Source: Microbacterium sp.
GTDB taxonomy: Bacteria > Actinomycetota > Actinomycetes > Actinomycetales > Microbacteriaceae
Assembly (NCBI RefSeq): GCF_003248605.1
Contig: NZ_QFPF01000016.1
Coordinates: forward strand, 1 to 33,356
Direction: 5' to 3'
DNA: 33,356 nucleotides
Positions 17,762 to 26,254 of this stretch are shown here, piece by piece. A program made the translations under genes and the position numbers. The notes beneath the pieces were generated by a model, which did not search any database, was not told the DNA's origin, and was given only the letters and a program-made list of their open reading frames with translations. The first letter of the stretch is position 1. Each line of letters opens with the position of its first letter.

Positions 17762-19201
17762 ATGCCGGACTCACGACTGTCATCACGCGCCTTCATCCAG
17801 ATGCTCGGTGAGTGGCGCGGTCGCGGGCCGGCCTACCGCGGGCTCGCCGACGCCGTGCGTGTGCTCTGCCTCGACGGGCGCATCGCGCCCGGCACGGCGC
17901 TGCCGGCGGAGCGCGACCTCGCCACCCGTATGCAGGTCAGTCGGACCACCGTCGCCGCCGCATATCGCGACCTGCGCGATTCCGGACACATCTCGAGCCT
18001 GCGTGGATCAGGCAGCATCGTGCGTGCTCTCGGCCGAACGGCTCCACCGCCCGAAGGCGGTGAGGGCCACACGATCGATCTGCATCAGGCGAGCCCGGCG
18101 GGGTGGCCGGGGCTCTCCGACCTGTATGCGCAGGCCGCGGCCGATGCGGGCCGCTGGGTGAGGCGATCCGGGTACGACACGGTGGGCAATCGTGCCCTTC
18201 GGGCGGCCATCGCGCAGCGTTACGAGAATCGCGGTCTTCCCACACACCCCGACCAGATCGTCGTCACCACGGGGGCGCAGAGTGCGATCGCGCTCGTCGC
18301 CGACGTCATCGTGCGTCGGGGTGATCGGGTTGCCATCGAGACGCCGACCTACCCGCACGCGGCTGACGCGCTCCGCGAGTCGGGCGCGCGGCTCGTGGCG
18401 ATCCCGGTCGACCCGGTGCGCGGCTGGGACATGGATCGAGCCGACAATGTTCTGCGGCGCACGGCTCCCAGCCTCGCCTACCTCATGCCGGACTTCCAGA
18501 ACCCGACGGGGGCGTCGATGGATGCTGCCACCCGTGAGCGTCTGCTGGTGCTGGCTGCCGAGTCCGGTGCCATCCTTGTGGCCGATGAGACCACGGCTGA
18601 GCTCGACATCGACCGCGGCTCCGTGATGCCCCCGCTGGGAGCGGGCATGGGAGCGGACCACGAGCGCGCACTCGTCACGGTCGGATCGCTCGGCAAGACC
18701 GTCTGGGGCGGACTGCGCATCGGATGGATCCGCGCAGACCCCGATCTTGTGCCTCGTCTGATCGCGGCCCGCCCTCGGCGCGAACTCGGCACACCGGAGT
18801 TCGAACAGGAGGTCGCACTGCTCGCCTTCGACCGCATGCCGGAGATCCTCGCGCAGCGCGCTGACCTCTTGCGGGCCGGGCGCGACGCGCTCGTCGATGC
18901 ACTGCGGACGCGTCTGCCGGAATGGGGTGTGCCGGAGGTGCACGGGGGCGTCGCCCTGTGGATCGCGCTGGGGCTGCCGGTGAGCTCGCCCCTCGCGCTG
19001 GCGGCGCGGGAGCGTGGGCTGATCCTGTCATCGGGACCGAGGTTCGGCGTCGACGGCGGTCACGAACGGCATCTGCGGATTCCCTTCACGGCGGCGCCGG
19101 ACGTGCTCGAACAGGCTGTCGAGATCCTCGCCGAGGTGTGGCCGCAGGCGCGCGATCGTGGGCGACCGCTCGCGGAGCCTCCGCTGACCGCGGTGGTCTG
19201 A
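17762..19201 (+). CDS. MocR-type (GntR + class I aminotransferase) transcriptional regulator
   Basis: This 479-residue protein has an N-terminal GntR winged helix (about 25-88), with PAERDLATRMQVSRTTVAAAY and the wing LRGSGSIV. It is joined to a PLP-dependent aminotransferase-fold domain (about 105-470). YDTVGNRALRAAI, TTGAQSAIALV, MPDFQNPTG, VADETTAELD and the PLP lysine Lys312 in GSLGKTVWGG are present, so cofactor binding is expected. Regulators of this type sense PLP or amino-acid derivatives. It most likely controls the divergent YczE-like gene and itself. The ATG lies six bases after TAAGGT without a Shine-Dalgarno. It converges on the 91-residue gene with three bases between stops. Confidence 0.93.
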   Translation: MPDSRLSSRAFIQMLGEWRGRGPAYRGLADAVRVLCLDGRIAPGTALPAERDLATRMQVSRTTVAAAYRDLRDSGHISSLRGSGSIVRALGRTAPPPEGGEGHTIDLHQASPAGWPGLSDLYAQAAADAGRWVRRSGYDTVGNRALRAAIAQRYENRGLPTHPDQIVVTTGAQSAIALVADVIVRRGDRVAIETPTYPHAADALRESGARLVAIPVDPVRGWDMDRADNVLRRTAPSLAYLMPDFQNPTGASMDAATRERLLVLAAESGAILVADETTAELDIDRGSVMPPLGAGMGADHERALVTVGSLGKTVWGGLRIGWIRADPDLVPRLIAARPRRELGTPEFEQEVALLAFDRMPEILAQRADLLRAGRDALVDALRTRLPEWGVPEVHGGVALWIALGLPVSSPLALAARERGLILSSGPRFGVDGGHERHLRIPFTAAPDVLEQAVEILAEVWPQARDRGRPLAEPPLTAVV

Positions 19202-19204
19202 CGA

Positions 19205-19480
19205 TCACGATCCGCGCAGCACGCTGACGGCCTCGTCCGCGGTCCAGAAGTCGCCGATTGAACGGAATCGGGCGAGCGCGGGCTGATACCGGAGCGCCGC
19301 GAACCGCGCCCCGAGCGGATGGGCGAGGACGGCGAGGTGTCCGAGGATGCGCCCCGTCGAATCGGCGACGCGATACAGCGCGGGCCCCGCGGGCAGGATC
19401 CGGACGCGCAGAGCGGGGTCGACGGCGGGGGGCTCGGCCGTCGCGGTCAGCGGGTCGAGCGATCTGGGTGAGGCGGTCAT
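19205..19480 (-). CDS. Small protein of unknown function (91 residues), possible SOS gene
   Basis: The ATG at 19480 has an excellent ribosome site, AAAGGAG, seven bases upstream. After an unstructured Pro-rich start, the product has a beta-rich core (LRVRILPAGPALYRVADSTG) and ends with LARFRSIGDFWTADEAVSVLR. I do not recognise the family with certainty. A -10 box TATGTT on the minus strand (19509-19504) lies within a LexA-like palindrome, suggesting damage-inducible expression. The gene is divergent from an ssb paralogue, which fits a DNA-repair setting. Confidence 0.7.
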   Translation of the reverse strand: MTASPRSLDPLTATAEPPAVDPALRVRILPAGPALYRVADSTGRILGHLAVLAHPLGARFAALRYQPALARFRSIGDFWTADEAVSVLRGS

Positions 19481-19501
19481 GGTGGGTCTCCTTTCGCTAC
19501 T

Positions 19502-19515
19502 CGAACATACGTCCG
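19502..19515. promoter_or_regulatory. LexA-like (SOS) box overlapping a -10 element
   Basis: CGAACATACGTCCG matches the actinobacterial SOS pattern CGAAC-N4-GTTCG with one change in the second half (GTC for GTT), and its central ATAC fits the preferred RNRY. It covers the likely -10 (TATGTT on the minus strand) of the 91-residue gene, 22-35 bases before the ATG. ssb starts about 165 bases away on the other strand. Confidence 0.5.
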
Positions 19516-19679
19516 GCCGCCGACATCGCCTCGGTCGGGATGATTCCTCCACAGGCCGCCCTCGCATCGGGCGCTGCACCGATGATCGCTCCCGCGCCCT
19601 GCGGTCCCCCCGTGCTGCTCGATCCTGGCGGGGGCCGCGGCCCGCGTCCGGGAGAGTCCCGGCGCAGAAGGGAAGAACA
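19516..19679 (+). other. Upstream region of ssb, with a small hairpin
   Basis: I see no convincing -10 box for ssb here. A perfect six-base hairpin, CCGGGA/TCCCGG with a three-base loop (19648-19662), lies just before the ribosome site (AGAAGGGAAG) of ssb. The stretch stays open in the ssb frame but shows no protein-like pattern. Confidence 0.4.
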
Positions 19680-20228
19680 GTGACTGACTCCATCACCATC
19701 GCAGGCAACATCGCGGGGGAGATCCGCCATACGGTGACGGCGAGCGGTGTGCCCATCACCGCATTCCGGGTGGCGAGCCCCCAGCGGCGCTACGACCGCG
19801 TCTCCGGCAGCTGGGTCGAGGGCGATCCGAACTGGTTCTCCGTGTCGGCCTATCGTTCACTCGCCGTGAACGCCTTCGCCTCGCTGCAGCGCGGACAGCG
19901 GGTGATCGTCACCGGCCGGCTCAAGGTGCGGCGATGGGAGAACGGCGAGCGCTCGGGGATCGCCGTCGAGATCGACGCCGACGCGCTGGGTCCCGATCTG
20001 CTCTGGGGCACCGCGTCCTTCCAGCGCGTCACCGGCGCTCGCGACGGCCAGTCCGGGTCCGACACGGCGGGGGCGACCGATGGTGAGGCGAGCGAGGCCG
20101 CCTGGCACGTGCCCGGCGCCGAGGAGCCGGCGAGCGCGCCGATCGCGGCGGGTGGGATGGACGGCATCGCAGCCGGCGATGACGAGCCTCAGGGTGCGGA
20201 ATGGGCGGGTGCCGTGACGCCGTTCTGA
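19680..20228 (+). CDS. ssb: Single-stranded DNA-binding protein (probable second copy)
   Basis: This 182-residue SSB has the OB fold at about 1-105: ITIAGNIAGEIRHTVTASG, the conserved WFSVSAYRSLAVNAFASLQRGQRVIVTGRL stretch in two parts, and RSGIAVEIDADALGPDLLWG. An Ala/Gly/Glu-rich linker leads to the tail. The extreme C-terminus is AGAVTPF: the Pro-Phe end that docks partner proteins is kept, but the usual DDDIPF acidic run is replaced, with the acidic GDDEP lying about 16 residues from the end. The GTG at 19680 has a ribosome site (AGAAGGGAAG) upstream; the frame is open further but without conserved sequence. The location away from rpsF/rpsR suggests a paralogue, which is inferred. Confidence 0.9.
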   Translation: MTDSITIAGNIAGEIRHTVTASGVPITAFRVASPQRRYDRVSGSWVEGDPNWFSVSAYRSLAVNAFASLQRGQRVIVTGRLKVRRWENGERSGIAVEIDADALGPDLLWGTASFQRVTGARDGQSGSDTAGATDGEASEAAWHVPGAEEPASAPIAAGGMDGIAAGDDEPQGAEWAGAVTPF

Positions 20229-20255
20229 GGTTCGTCGATGATGGGCGGGCCCGCA

Positions 20256-20261
20256 TAGACT
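20256..20261 (+). promoter_or_regulatory. Predicted -10 box of the lipoprotein gene (TAGACT, leaderless)
   Basis: TAGACT is followed by six bases and the GTG at 20268. The short 39-base gap after ssb suggests the gene has its own start even though it could also be reached from ssb. Confidence 0.55.
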
Positions 20262-20267
20262 CGCAAC

Positions 20268-20768
20268 GTGCCCCGCTCCCCACGCTCCGCCCTCACCGGC
20301 GCGCAGCGGATGCTGGTGCTCGTCGCCGTCGGAGCGGTTGTGACCGCGTGCACGGCCGCCCCCGAGCCCGTCGCGTCGACTCCGTCGGCCACCGTCGCGC
20401 CCGCGCCCGTCGAGTCGCCCTCCGAGCCGGCGGCGCCCGCCTTCGTGCCGGACGGGACGGCGACGGAGAACCTGCCGTACTTCGCGGAGGTCGTCGGGGG
20501 AGTGTGGGCCGGGCCCGACTCCGCGGCCGGCCGCGCGTACATCGATGCGTTGGTGGCGGCGGGATTCGATCGCAACGCGATGCAGGTCACCAACGACACC
20601 ACGACGCTCGGCAACCCGGTTGAGAGCATCCAGTTCTCGGTGCTCTTCGCCGACGAATGCCTCGTGGGGCAGGTGGGCCCCGAGACGGGAGACCCCGTCA
20701 CGGTCGTGCTTCCGGTGATCGAAGGAACGCACTGCCTCGTGGGACAGACGCGCCCGATCGACTGGTGA
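20268..20768 (+). CDS. Secreted lipoprotein, DUF6993-like
   Basis: This 166-residue protein has a positively charged start, a hydrophobic stretch (MLVLVAVGAVV) and a lipobox ending at Cys28 (VVTAC), so it should be exported, lipidated and anchored outside the membrane. A Pro/Ala/Thr-rich linker (about 30-60) leads to a small domain with AGFDRNAMQVTNDTTTLGNPVESIQFSV in pieces and two cysteines (CLVGQ twice) that may form a disulfide. This looks like the DUF6993 family of Microbacteriaceae; its role is unknown. The GTG start lies six bases after TAGACT. Confidence 0.8.
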   Translation: MPRSPRSALTGAQRMLVLVAVGAVVTACTAAPEPVASTPSATVAPAPVESPSEPAAPAFVPDGTATENLPYFAEVVGGVWAGPDSAAGRAYIDALVAAGFDRNAMQVTNDTTTLGNPVESIQFSVLFADECLVGQVGPETGDPVTVVLPVIEGTHCLVGQTRPIDW

Positions 20769-20794
20769 GGCGGGGCGCGGTCCGCCGACGCCCG

Positions 20795-20800
20795 TAGACT
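20795..20800 (+). promoter_or_regulatory. Predicted -10 box of ettA (TAGACT)
   Basis: TAGACT is followed by nine bases and the ettA ATG at 20810, so the mRNA would have a leader of only two or three bases. Confidence 0.5.
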
Positions 20801-20809
20801 GGACCGGAT

Positions 20810-22484
<1,675 letters not shown>

Positions 22485-22492
<8 letters not shown>

Positions 22493-23018
22493 CGTCCCGG
22501 CAGGCTCCGAGCCCGTCTCGACCGGGTCGGGATCCGTCGCGACGGGCGCCCGGCTGCACATGCCGATCCATCTGCGCTGGGGCGACCTCGATGCGTTCAA
22601 TCACGTCAACAACACCTCCATGCTCAAGCTGCTGGAGGAGGCGCGCGTGCGGGCCTTCTGGCGTCCGGCAGCCGGTGAAGACGCGCCGCCGACGGCCGTC
22701 CTGGATTCCGGTGTCGAGCACGGCGCGCTGACCCTGATCGCGCGGCAGGAGATCGAGTACCTGCTGCCGGTGCCGTACCAGCGGCATCCGCTGGATGTGC
22801 AGATGTGGTTCGGCAACCTCGGCGGATCGAGCATGGAGGTCTGCTACGAGGTCTGGAGCCCGCGCGAGGGCGGCGAGCAGCGCCTGTACGCGCGGTCGAG
22901 CGCGATCGTGGTGATGGTGGATGCCGATTCCGGCCGCCCGCGCCGACTCAGCGACCAGCAGCGTGCGGCCTGGCAGCCCTACGTCGGCGAGCCGATCGCG
23001 TACGCACGTCGGCGCTGA
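22485..23018 (+). CDS. Acyl-CoA thioesterase, 4HBT hotdog family
   Basis: This 177-residue single-hotdog enzyme has HLRWGDLDAFNHVNNTSMLKLLEEAR, the region with the catalytic Asp of 4-hydroxybenzoyl-CoA-thioesterase-like proteins (given here in two parts, RWGDLDAFNHVNN and LKLLEEAR). Hydrolysis of an acyl-CoA is expected; the acyl group is unknown. The GTG at 22485 overlaps the ettA stop by eight bases, suggesting coupling. The first 25 residues are low-complexity, and the ATG at 22560 is a possible alternative start. The gene converges on tesB. Confidence 0.87.
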
Positions 23019-23043
23019 GGCGCCCGGCCGCGAAGCCGGCGCC
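23019..23043. terminator. Hairpin between convergent thioesterase genes
   Basis: GGCGCC-C-GGC pairs with GCC-GGCGCC around a six-base loop with a single bulged C. It fills the 29-base gap between the two stops and could terminate both transcripts. Confidence 0.55.
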
Positions 23044-23047
23044 GGGG

Positions 23048-23932
23048 TCAGGGCACCCGGATGACGACCTCCTGCGCGATGCTCGCCACCAGCATCCCGT
23101 CGCGGGTGTACATGCGCCCGGTCGCGAGACCGCGGCCGCCGCTCGCGCTCGGAGATTCCTGCACGTAGAGCAGCCAGTCGTCGACCCGCGCGGGGCGGTG
23201 CCACCACAGGGCGGAGTCGAGGCTCGCCAGTTTGAGGCCGCTGCGCACCCACTCGATGCCGTGCGCGCGCATGATCGGCTCCTGGATCGTGATGTCCGAG
23301 ATGTAGGCGATCGCCGCGCGGTGCAGCGCAGGGTCATCCGGGAGAGAGCGCCGGGCGCGCACCCACGCGATATTGGTCGGGCGGCGTTCGGCGTCGGGAC
23401 GCAGGTAGATGTCGGGCAGCACGTGGCGTACCTCGACCGGGCGATCATCGAGCAGGCGTCGCGAGAGAGGATGCTGCGCGCCGGCGGACGGATGCAGGGG
23501 GGCGACCTCGTCGGGGCCGGGGACTCCCTCGGGCATGGCCGCGGCGTGGTCCAATCCCGCGCCCTCGGCCTGGAACGAGGCGATCATCGAGAAGATCGGC
23601 TCGCCCTCCTGATACGCCTGCGTGCGCCGCGCCGAGAAGGAGCGTCCGTCGTGGATGCGGTCCACGGAGAAGGTGATGTCGCGCGTCGCATCCCCCGGTC
23701 GCAGGAAGTATCCGTGCATCGAGTGCGCCGCGCGGCCTTCGGGCACCGTGCGTTCGGCGGCGATCACGGCCTGCCCGAGCACCTGTCCGCCGAACACCCG
23801 GCCCGAGGGCATCGGTTCGGATCTGCCGACGAAGATGTCCTCCGTCGTCCGTGCTTCGCCGCCGCGCAGCTGCAGCGTCTGCAGAAAGCGGCCGACGGGA
23901 TCGGATGCTGCGGCGTCGGGCGAATCGGTCAC
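23048..23932 (-). CDS. tesB: Acyl-CoA thioesterase II (TesB, double hotdog)
   Basis: TesB hydrolyses medium- and long-chain acyl-CoAs. It has 294 residues forming two tandem hotdog domains. GGQVLGQAV, SMHGYFLRPGD, DGRSFSARRTQAYQEGE and FSMIASFQ are in the first. The second has LASLDSALWWHRP with the likely catalytic Asp, the Ser/Thr in VQESPSASGGRG and the Gln in ASIAQEVVIR. The GTG at 23932 is preceded by a ribosome site (GAGGAG, five bases away); the frame is open for another 197 codons but without family sequence. The promoter faces that of the next gene, with overlapping -10 boxes. Confidence 0.93.
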   Translation of the reverse strand: MTDSPDAAASDPVGRFLQTLQLRGGEARTTEDIFVGRSEPMPSGRVFGGQVLGQAVIAAERTVPEGRAAHSMHGYFLRPGDATRDITFSVDRIHDGRSFSARRTQAYQEGEPIFSMIASFQAEGAGLDHAAAMPEGVPGPDEVAPLHPSAGAQHPLSRRLLDDRPVEVRHVLPDIYLRPDAERRPTNIAWVRARRSLPDDPALHRAAIAYISDITIQEPIMRAHGIEWVRSGLKLASLDSALWWHRPARVDDWLLYVQESPSASGGRGLATGRMYTRDGMLVASIAQEVVIRVP

Positions 23933-23971
23933 GGCACTCCTCGGGCGGTCGGTCGGGAGCACCGCCGCCTG

Positions 23972-23978
23972 TAGTTTA
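23972..23978. promoter_or_regulatory. Overlapping divergent -10 boxes (TAGTTT on plus, TAAACT on minus)
   Basis: Seven bases read TAGTTTA on the plus strand. TAGTTT (23972-23977) lies seven bases before the ATG at 23985. TAAACT on the minus strand (23978-23973) lies about 40 bases before the tesB GTG. One AT-rich site in a very GC-rich region may thus serve both directions. Confidence 0.5.
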
Positions 23979-23984
23979 GAAGGG

Positions 23985-24626
23985 ATGCCTGCCGCCCTGA
24001 GATTCGCCGACTCCGAGGCGCGTGACGACCTCCTCACCTTCGCCTCGCGCACGGCCAGGCTCTCCGACCCGGAGGTTCGGCTCCAGGCGGCCGGGGGAAC
24101 GCTGGCGATGTGGGCGCCGGCCCTCATCCCGCGGGGAATCCTCGATGCGACGCCCACCATCCTCGCCCTGCGCGTGCTTCCGGTGGACCCCGAGCTCGTG
24201 TGCGATCTGACGGTCAACGCGTCGGGCATCGCCGCCGATCCGCAGGATCCGCGAGGTGCGACCCTGCCGGCGAGCGCGGTACGGGCGGTCTGGGCGGGCG
24301 TGGGTGCACCACGCGGCGCCTGGCGGCGGGTCGGCGAGATCGACGCGGCCGCGCTGGCCGCGCGTGCGCACGAGGGAATCGCCCGCGTCGCGGACGATGT
24401 GCCGCGTGACGCGGGAGCCGAACTCGTGCAGAAGGTGCGCTCCGCCGTCTGGGGCGAGCCGGTCTCCGAGTGGTTCGGTCTGCCCCGCGGCGTGGGGTTC
24501 GCGGCCTTCTCCCTCGGATTCATCGCGGGGGGCGAGGCGGCGGGTGTGCATCGATCCGGCGCGTGGGCGCGCGTGAGCCTTCGCCGTGGTCACGTCCTGG
24601 TGCGCGGCGCCGAGCTCACGGTCTGA
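23985..24626 (+). CDS. Protein of unknown function (213 residues)
   Basis: This soluble protein has no signal or membrane segment. Noticeable parts are SEARDDLLTFASRTARL, LPVDPELVCDLTVNASG, PRGAWRRVGEID and WGEPVSEWFGLPRGVGFAAFSLGF; the last looks like a conserved C-terminal core. I do not recognise a named family, although it reads like a conserved actinobacterial hypothetical. It is divergent from tesB, sharing an AT-rich promoter core, and converges on glbO with a 10-base gap. The ATG at 23985 is seven bases after TAGTTT and has no Shine-Dalgarno. Confidence 0.78.
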   Translation: MPAALRFADSEARDDLLTFASRTARLSDPEVRLQAAGGTLAMWAPALIPRGILDATPTILALRVLPVDPELVCDLTVNASGIAADPQDPRGATLPASAVRAVWAGVGAPRGAWRRVGEIDAAALAARAHEGIARVADDVPRDAGAELVQKVRSAVWGEPVSEWFGLPRGVGFAAFSLGFIAGGEAAGVHRSGAWARVSLRRGHVLVRGAELTV

Positions 24627-24636
24627 GCGCGGGCGA

Positions 24637-25122
24637 TCAGTCCTCGTTCGACGACGCGGGCGCGGCGGGCGCGGCCAGCCCGCCCGGGATCTCCGCCCGG
24701 CCCGCGCGGGTGGGGCCGATCGAGCTCGCCTCGAAGGTGTTGACCATGGCCATGGCGGCACGCTGGAGGTAGTCCCACAGCGTCGCCTCGTGCAGCGGCG
24801 CCAATTCAAGCTCGTCGACGGCGGCGCGCATGTGGCGCAGCCACCGATCGCGGGCGTCGGGATTGACGTGGAACGGCGCGTGCCGCATGCGCAGCCGAGG
24901 GTGCCCGCGGGTCTCGCTGTACGTCGTGGGCCCTCCCCAGTACTGCTCGAGGAACAGCGTCAGCCGCTCGGCGGCGGGGCCCAGGTCCTCTTCGGGATAC
25001 ATGGGGCGCAGCACCTCGTCGTCCGCGACTCCCCGATAGAAGGCGTCCACCAGGGCGACGAACGTCGCGTGGCCCCCGACCTCCTCGTAGAACGAGCGCG
25101 GGGTGCCCTCTTCGGCGGTCAC
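24637..25122 (-). CDS. glbO: Group II truncated haemoglobin (GlbO-like)
   Basis: GlbO proteins bind haem and oxygen and are linked to oxygen/NO/peroxide chemistry at the membrane. The 161-residue protein has the family stretch FLEQYWGGPTTYSETRGHPR followed by LRMRHAPFHV. Proximal His81, Tyr29 (B10), Tyr42 (CD1) and Trp94 (G8) are all present at a constant offset of six from mycobacterial GlbO. A Gly/Ala/Pro-rich tail of about 25 residues follows the fold. The GTG start overlaps the mscS stop in a GTGA arrangement, so it is probably co-translated with the channel. Confidence 0.95.
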   Translation of the reverse strand: MTAEEGTPRSFYEEVGGHATFVALVDAFYRGVADDEVLRPMYPEEDLGPAAERLTLFLEQYWGGPTTYSETRGHPRLRMRHAPFHVNPDARDRWLRHMRAAVDELELAPLHEATLWDYLQRAAMAMVNTFEASSIGPTRAGRAEIPGGLAAPAAPASSNED

Positions 25123-26240
25123 GGCTTCTCCTCGTGGTCGGTGTCCGCTTGGTCGGATGCTGTCGCACTCTCGTCCGCGCCGTTTCCGGCAGGTTTCTCC
25201 GTCGCGCGCTTCGAGGTGCGTTTGGGCTTCCAGACGGGACGTTCCGCGACGGCGACCGGCGTGGGGCGCGTCTTGGGTGGATTGGCGCCGCGCACACGCT
25301 GCGCGCCTTCGAGCCCCGTGAGGGTGATCGAGTTGAGCTGGGGGAGGGTGAGTCCCATCGCGTCGATGGCCCGTTTGAGGCGCATGCGCAGTTCACGGGC
25401 GACATCGTCCTTCGCGTTCGCGCGTGTCTTCATGACGAGACGGATGACGAGCGCATCGCCGGACACCGACTCCAGGCCCCACACCTCGGGGGCCTCGATG
25501 ATCCGCGTGCGCCACTTCGGCTCTTTCGCCAGTGCTTTGGCGGCGCCGAGCATTGCCGTCTCGACGGCCTCGATGTCGGCATCCACCGGCACGGCGAGAT
25601 CGATGATGACGCGCGACCACCCCTGCGACATGTTGCCGATCCGCGTGATCTCGCCGTTGCGCACGTACCAGAGCGTGCCGTTGACGTCACGCACGTGCGT
25701 GATCCGCACACTGACGTACTCGACGACGCCGGTGGCGAGCCCGAGATCGACGACGTCGCCGATGCCTACCTGGTCTTCGGCGACGATGAAGATGCCGTTG
25801 AGCACGTCCTTGACGATGTTCTGCGCGCCGAAGCCGAGGCCCGCGCCGATCGCGGCCGTCAGCAGGGCGAGGGAGCCCAGGGCGTTGGGGGCGATCGCAT
25901 TGATGACGAGCACGATCGCCACGACGCCGACGGCGACGTTGACGATGTTCTGCAGGATCGAGCCGAGGGTGCGCGTGCGCTGCACGAGCCGGACCGCCGC
26001 GAGCGGCGATCGCTCGAGGGCCTGGGTGTCGTCGACGTTGGCCTTGTTCTTGGCACCGCTGACGATGCGGTTGACGACGCGGCGGATCACGATGCGCAGG
26101 ATCCAGGCCAGCAGGAGTGCGCCGATGATGATCAGCGCGGCGTTGATGAGGCGGAAGCCGCCCGTCGCGGCACGGTCGAGCAGTTCGGCCCACCAGCCGG
26201 GATCGGTGATGGTGTCTTCGCCGGTTGCCGCTGTGAACAT
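25119..26240 (-). CDS. MscS-family mechanosensitive ion channel
   Basis: This 373-residue channel would open under membrane tension to release solutes. About three membrane segments are seen: one near 30-55 (LINAALIIIGALLLAWILRI), one near 95-120, and the pore-lining TM3-like segment with AAIGAGLGFGAQNIVKDVLNG, followed by GDVVDLG of the beta domain. A cytoplasmic alpha/beta region and a Lys/Thr/Pro-rich tail of about 60 residues complete it. The ATG at 26240 lies eight bases after TAGGAT, and that box includes the stop codon of the response-regulator gene. glbO follows with a four-base overlap. Confidence 0.92.
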   Translation of the reverse strand: MFTAATGEDTITDPGWWAELLDRAATGGFRLINAALIIIGALLLAWILRIVIRRVVNRIVSGAKNKANVDDTQALERSPLAAVRLVQRTRTLGSILQNIVNVAVGVVAIVLVINAIAPNALGSLALLTAAIGAGLGFGAQNIVKDVLNGIFIVAEDQVGIGDVVDLGLATGVVEYVSVRITHVRDVNGTLWYVRNGEITRIGNMSQGWSRVIIDLAVPVDADIEAVETAMLGAAKALAKEPKWRTRIIEAPEVWGLESVSGDALVIRLVMKTRANAKDDVARELRMRLKRAIDAMGLTLPQLNSITLTGLEGAQRVRGANPPKTRPTPVAVAERPVWKPKRTSKRATEKPAGNGADESATASDQADTDHEEKP

Positions 26241-26248
26241 CGGGTCCG

Positions 26249-26254
26249 ATCCTA
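26249..26254 (-). promoter_or_regulatory. Predicted -10 box of mscS (TAGGAT), overlapping the upstream stop codon
   Basis: On the minus strand the response-regulator stop TAG (26254-26252) is also the first half of TAGGAT, eight bases before the mscS ATG. The channel gene may thus be transcribed separately from the two-component system. Confidence 0.5.

Noticed and set aside
23933..24523. N-terminal extension of tesB across the neighbouring gene
   Set aside because: The frame is open but lacks thioesterase sequence. The GTG at 23932 has its own ribosome site, and the opposite strand carries a better gene.
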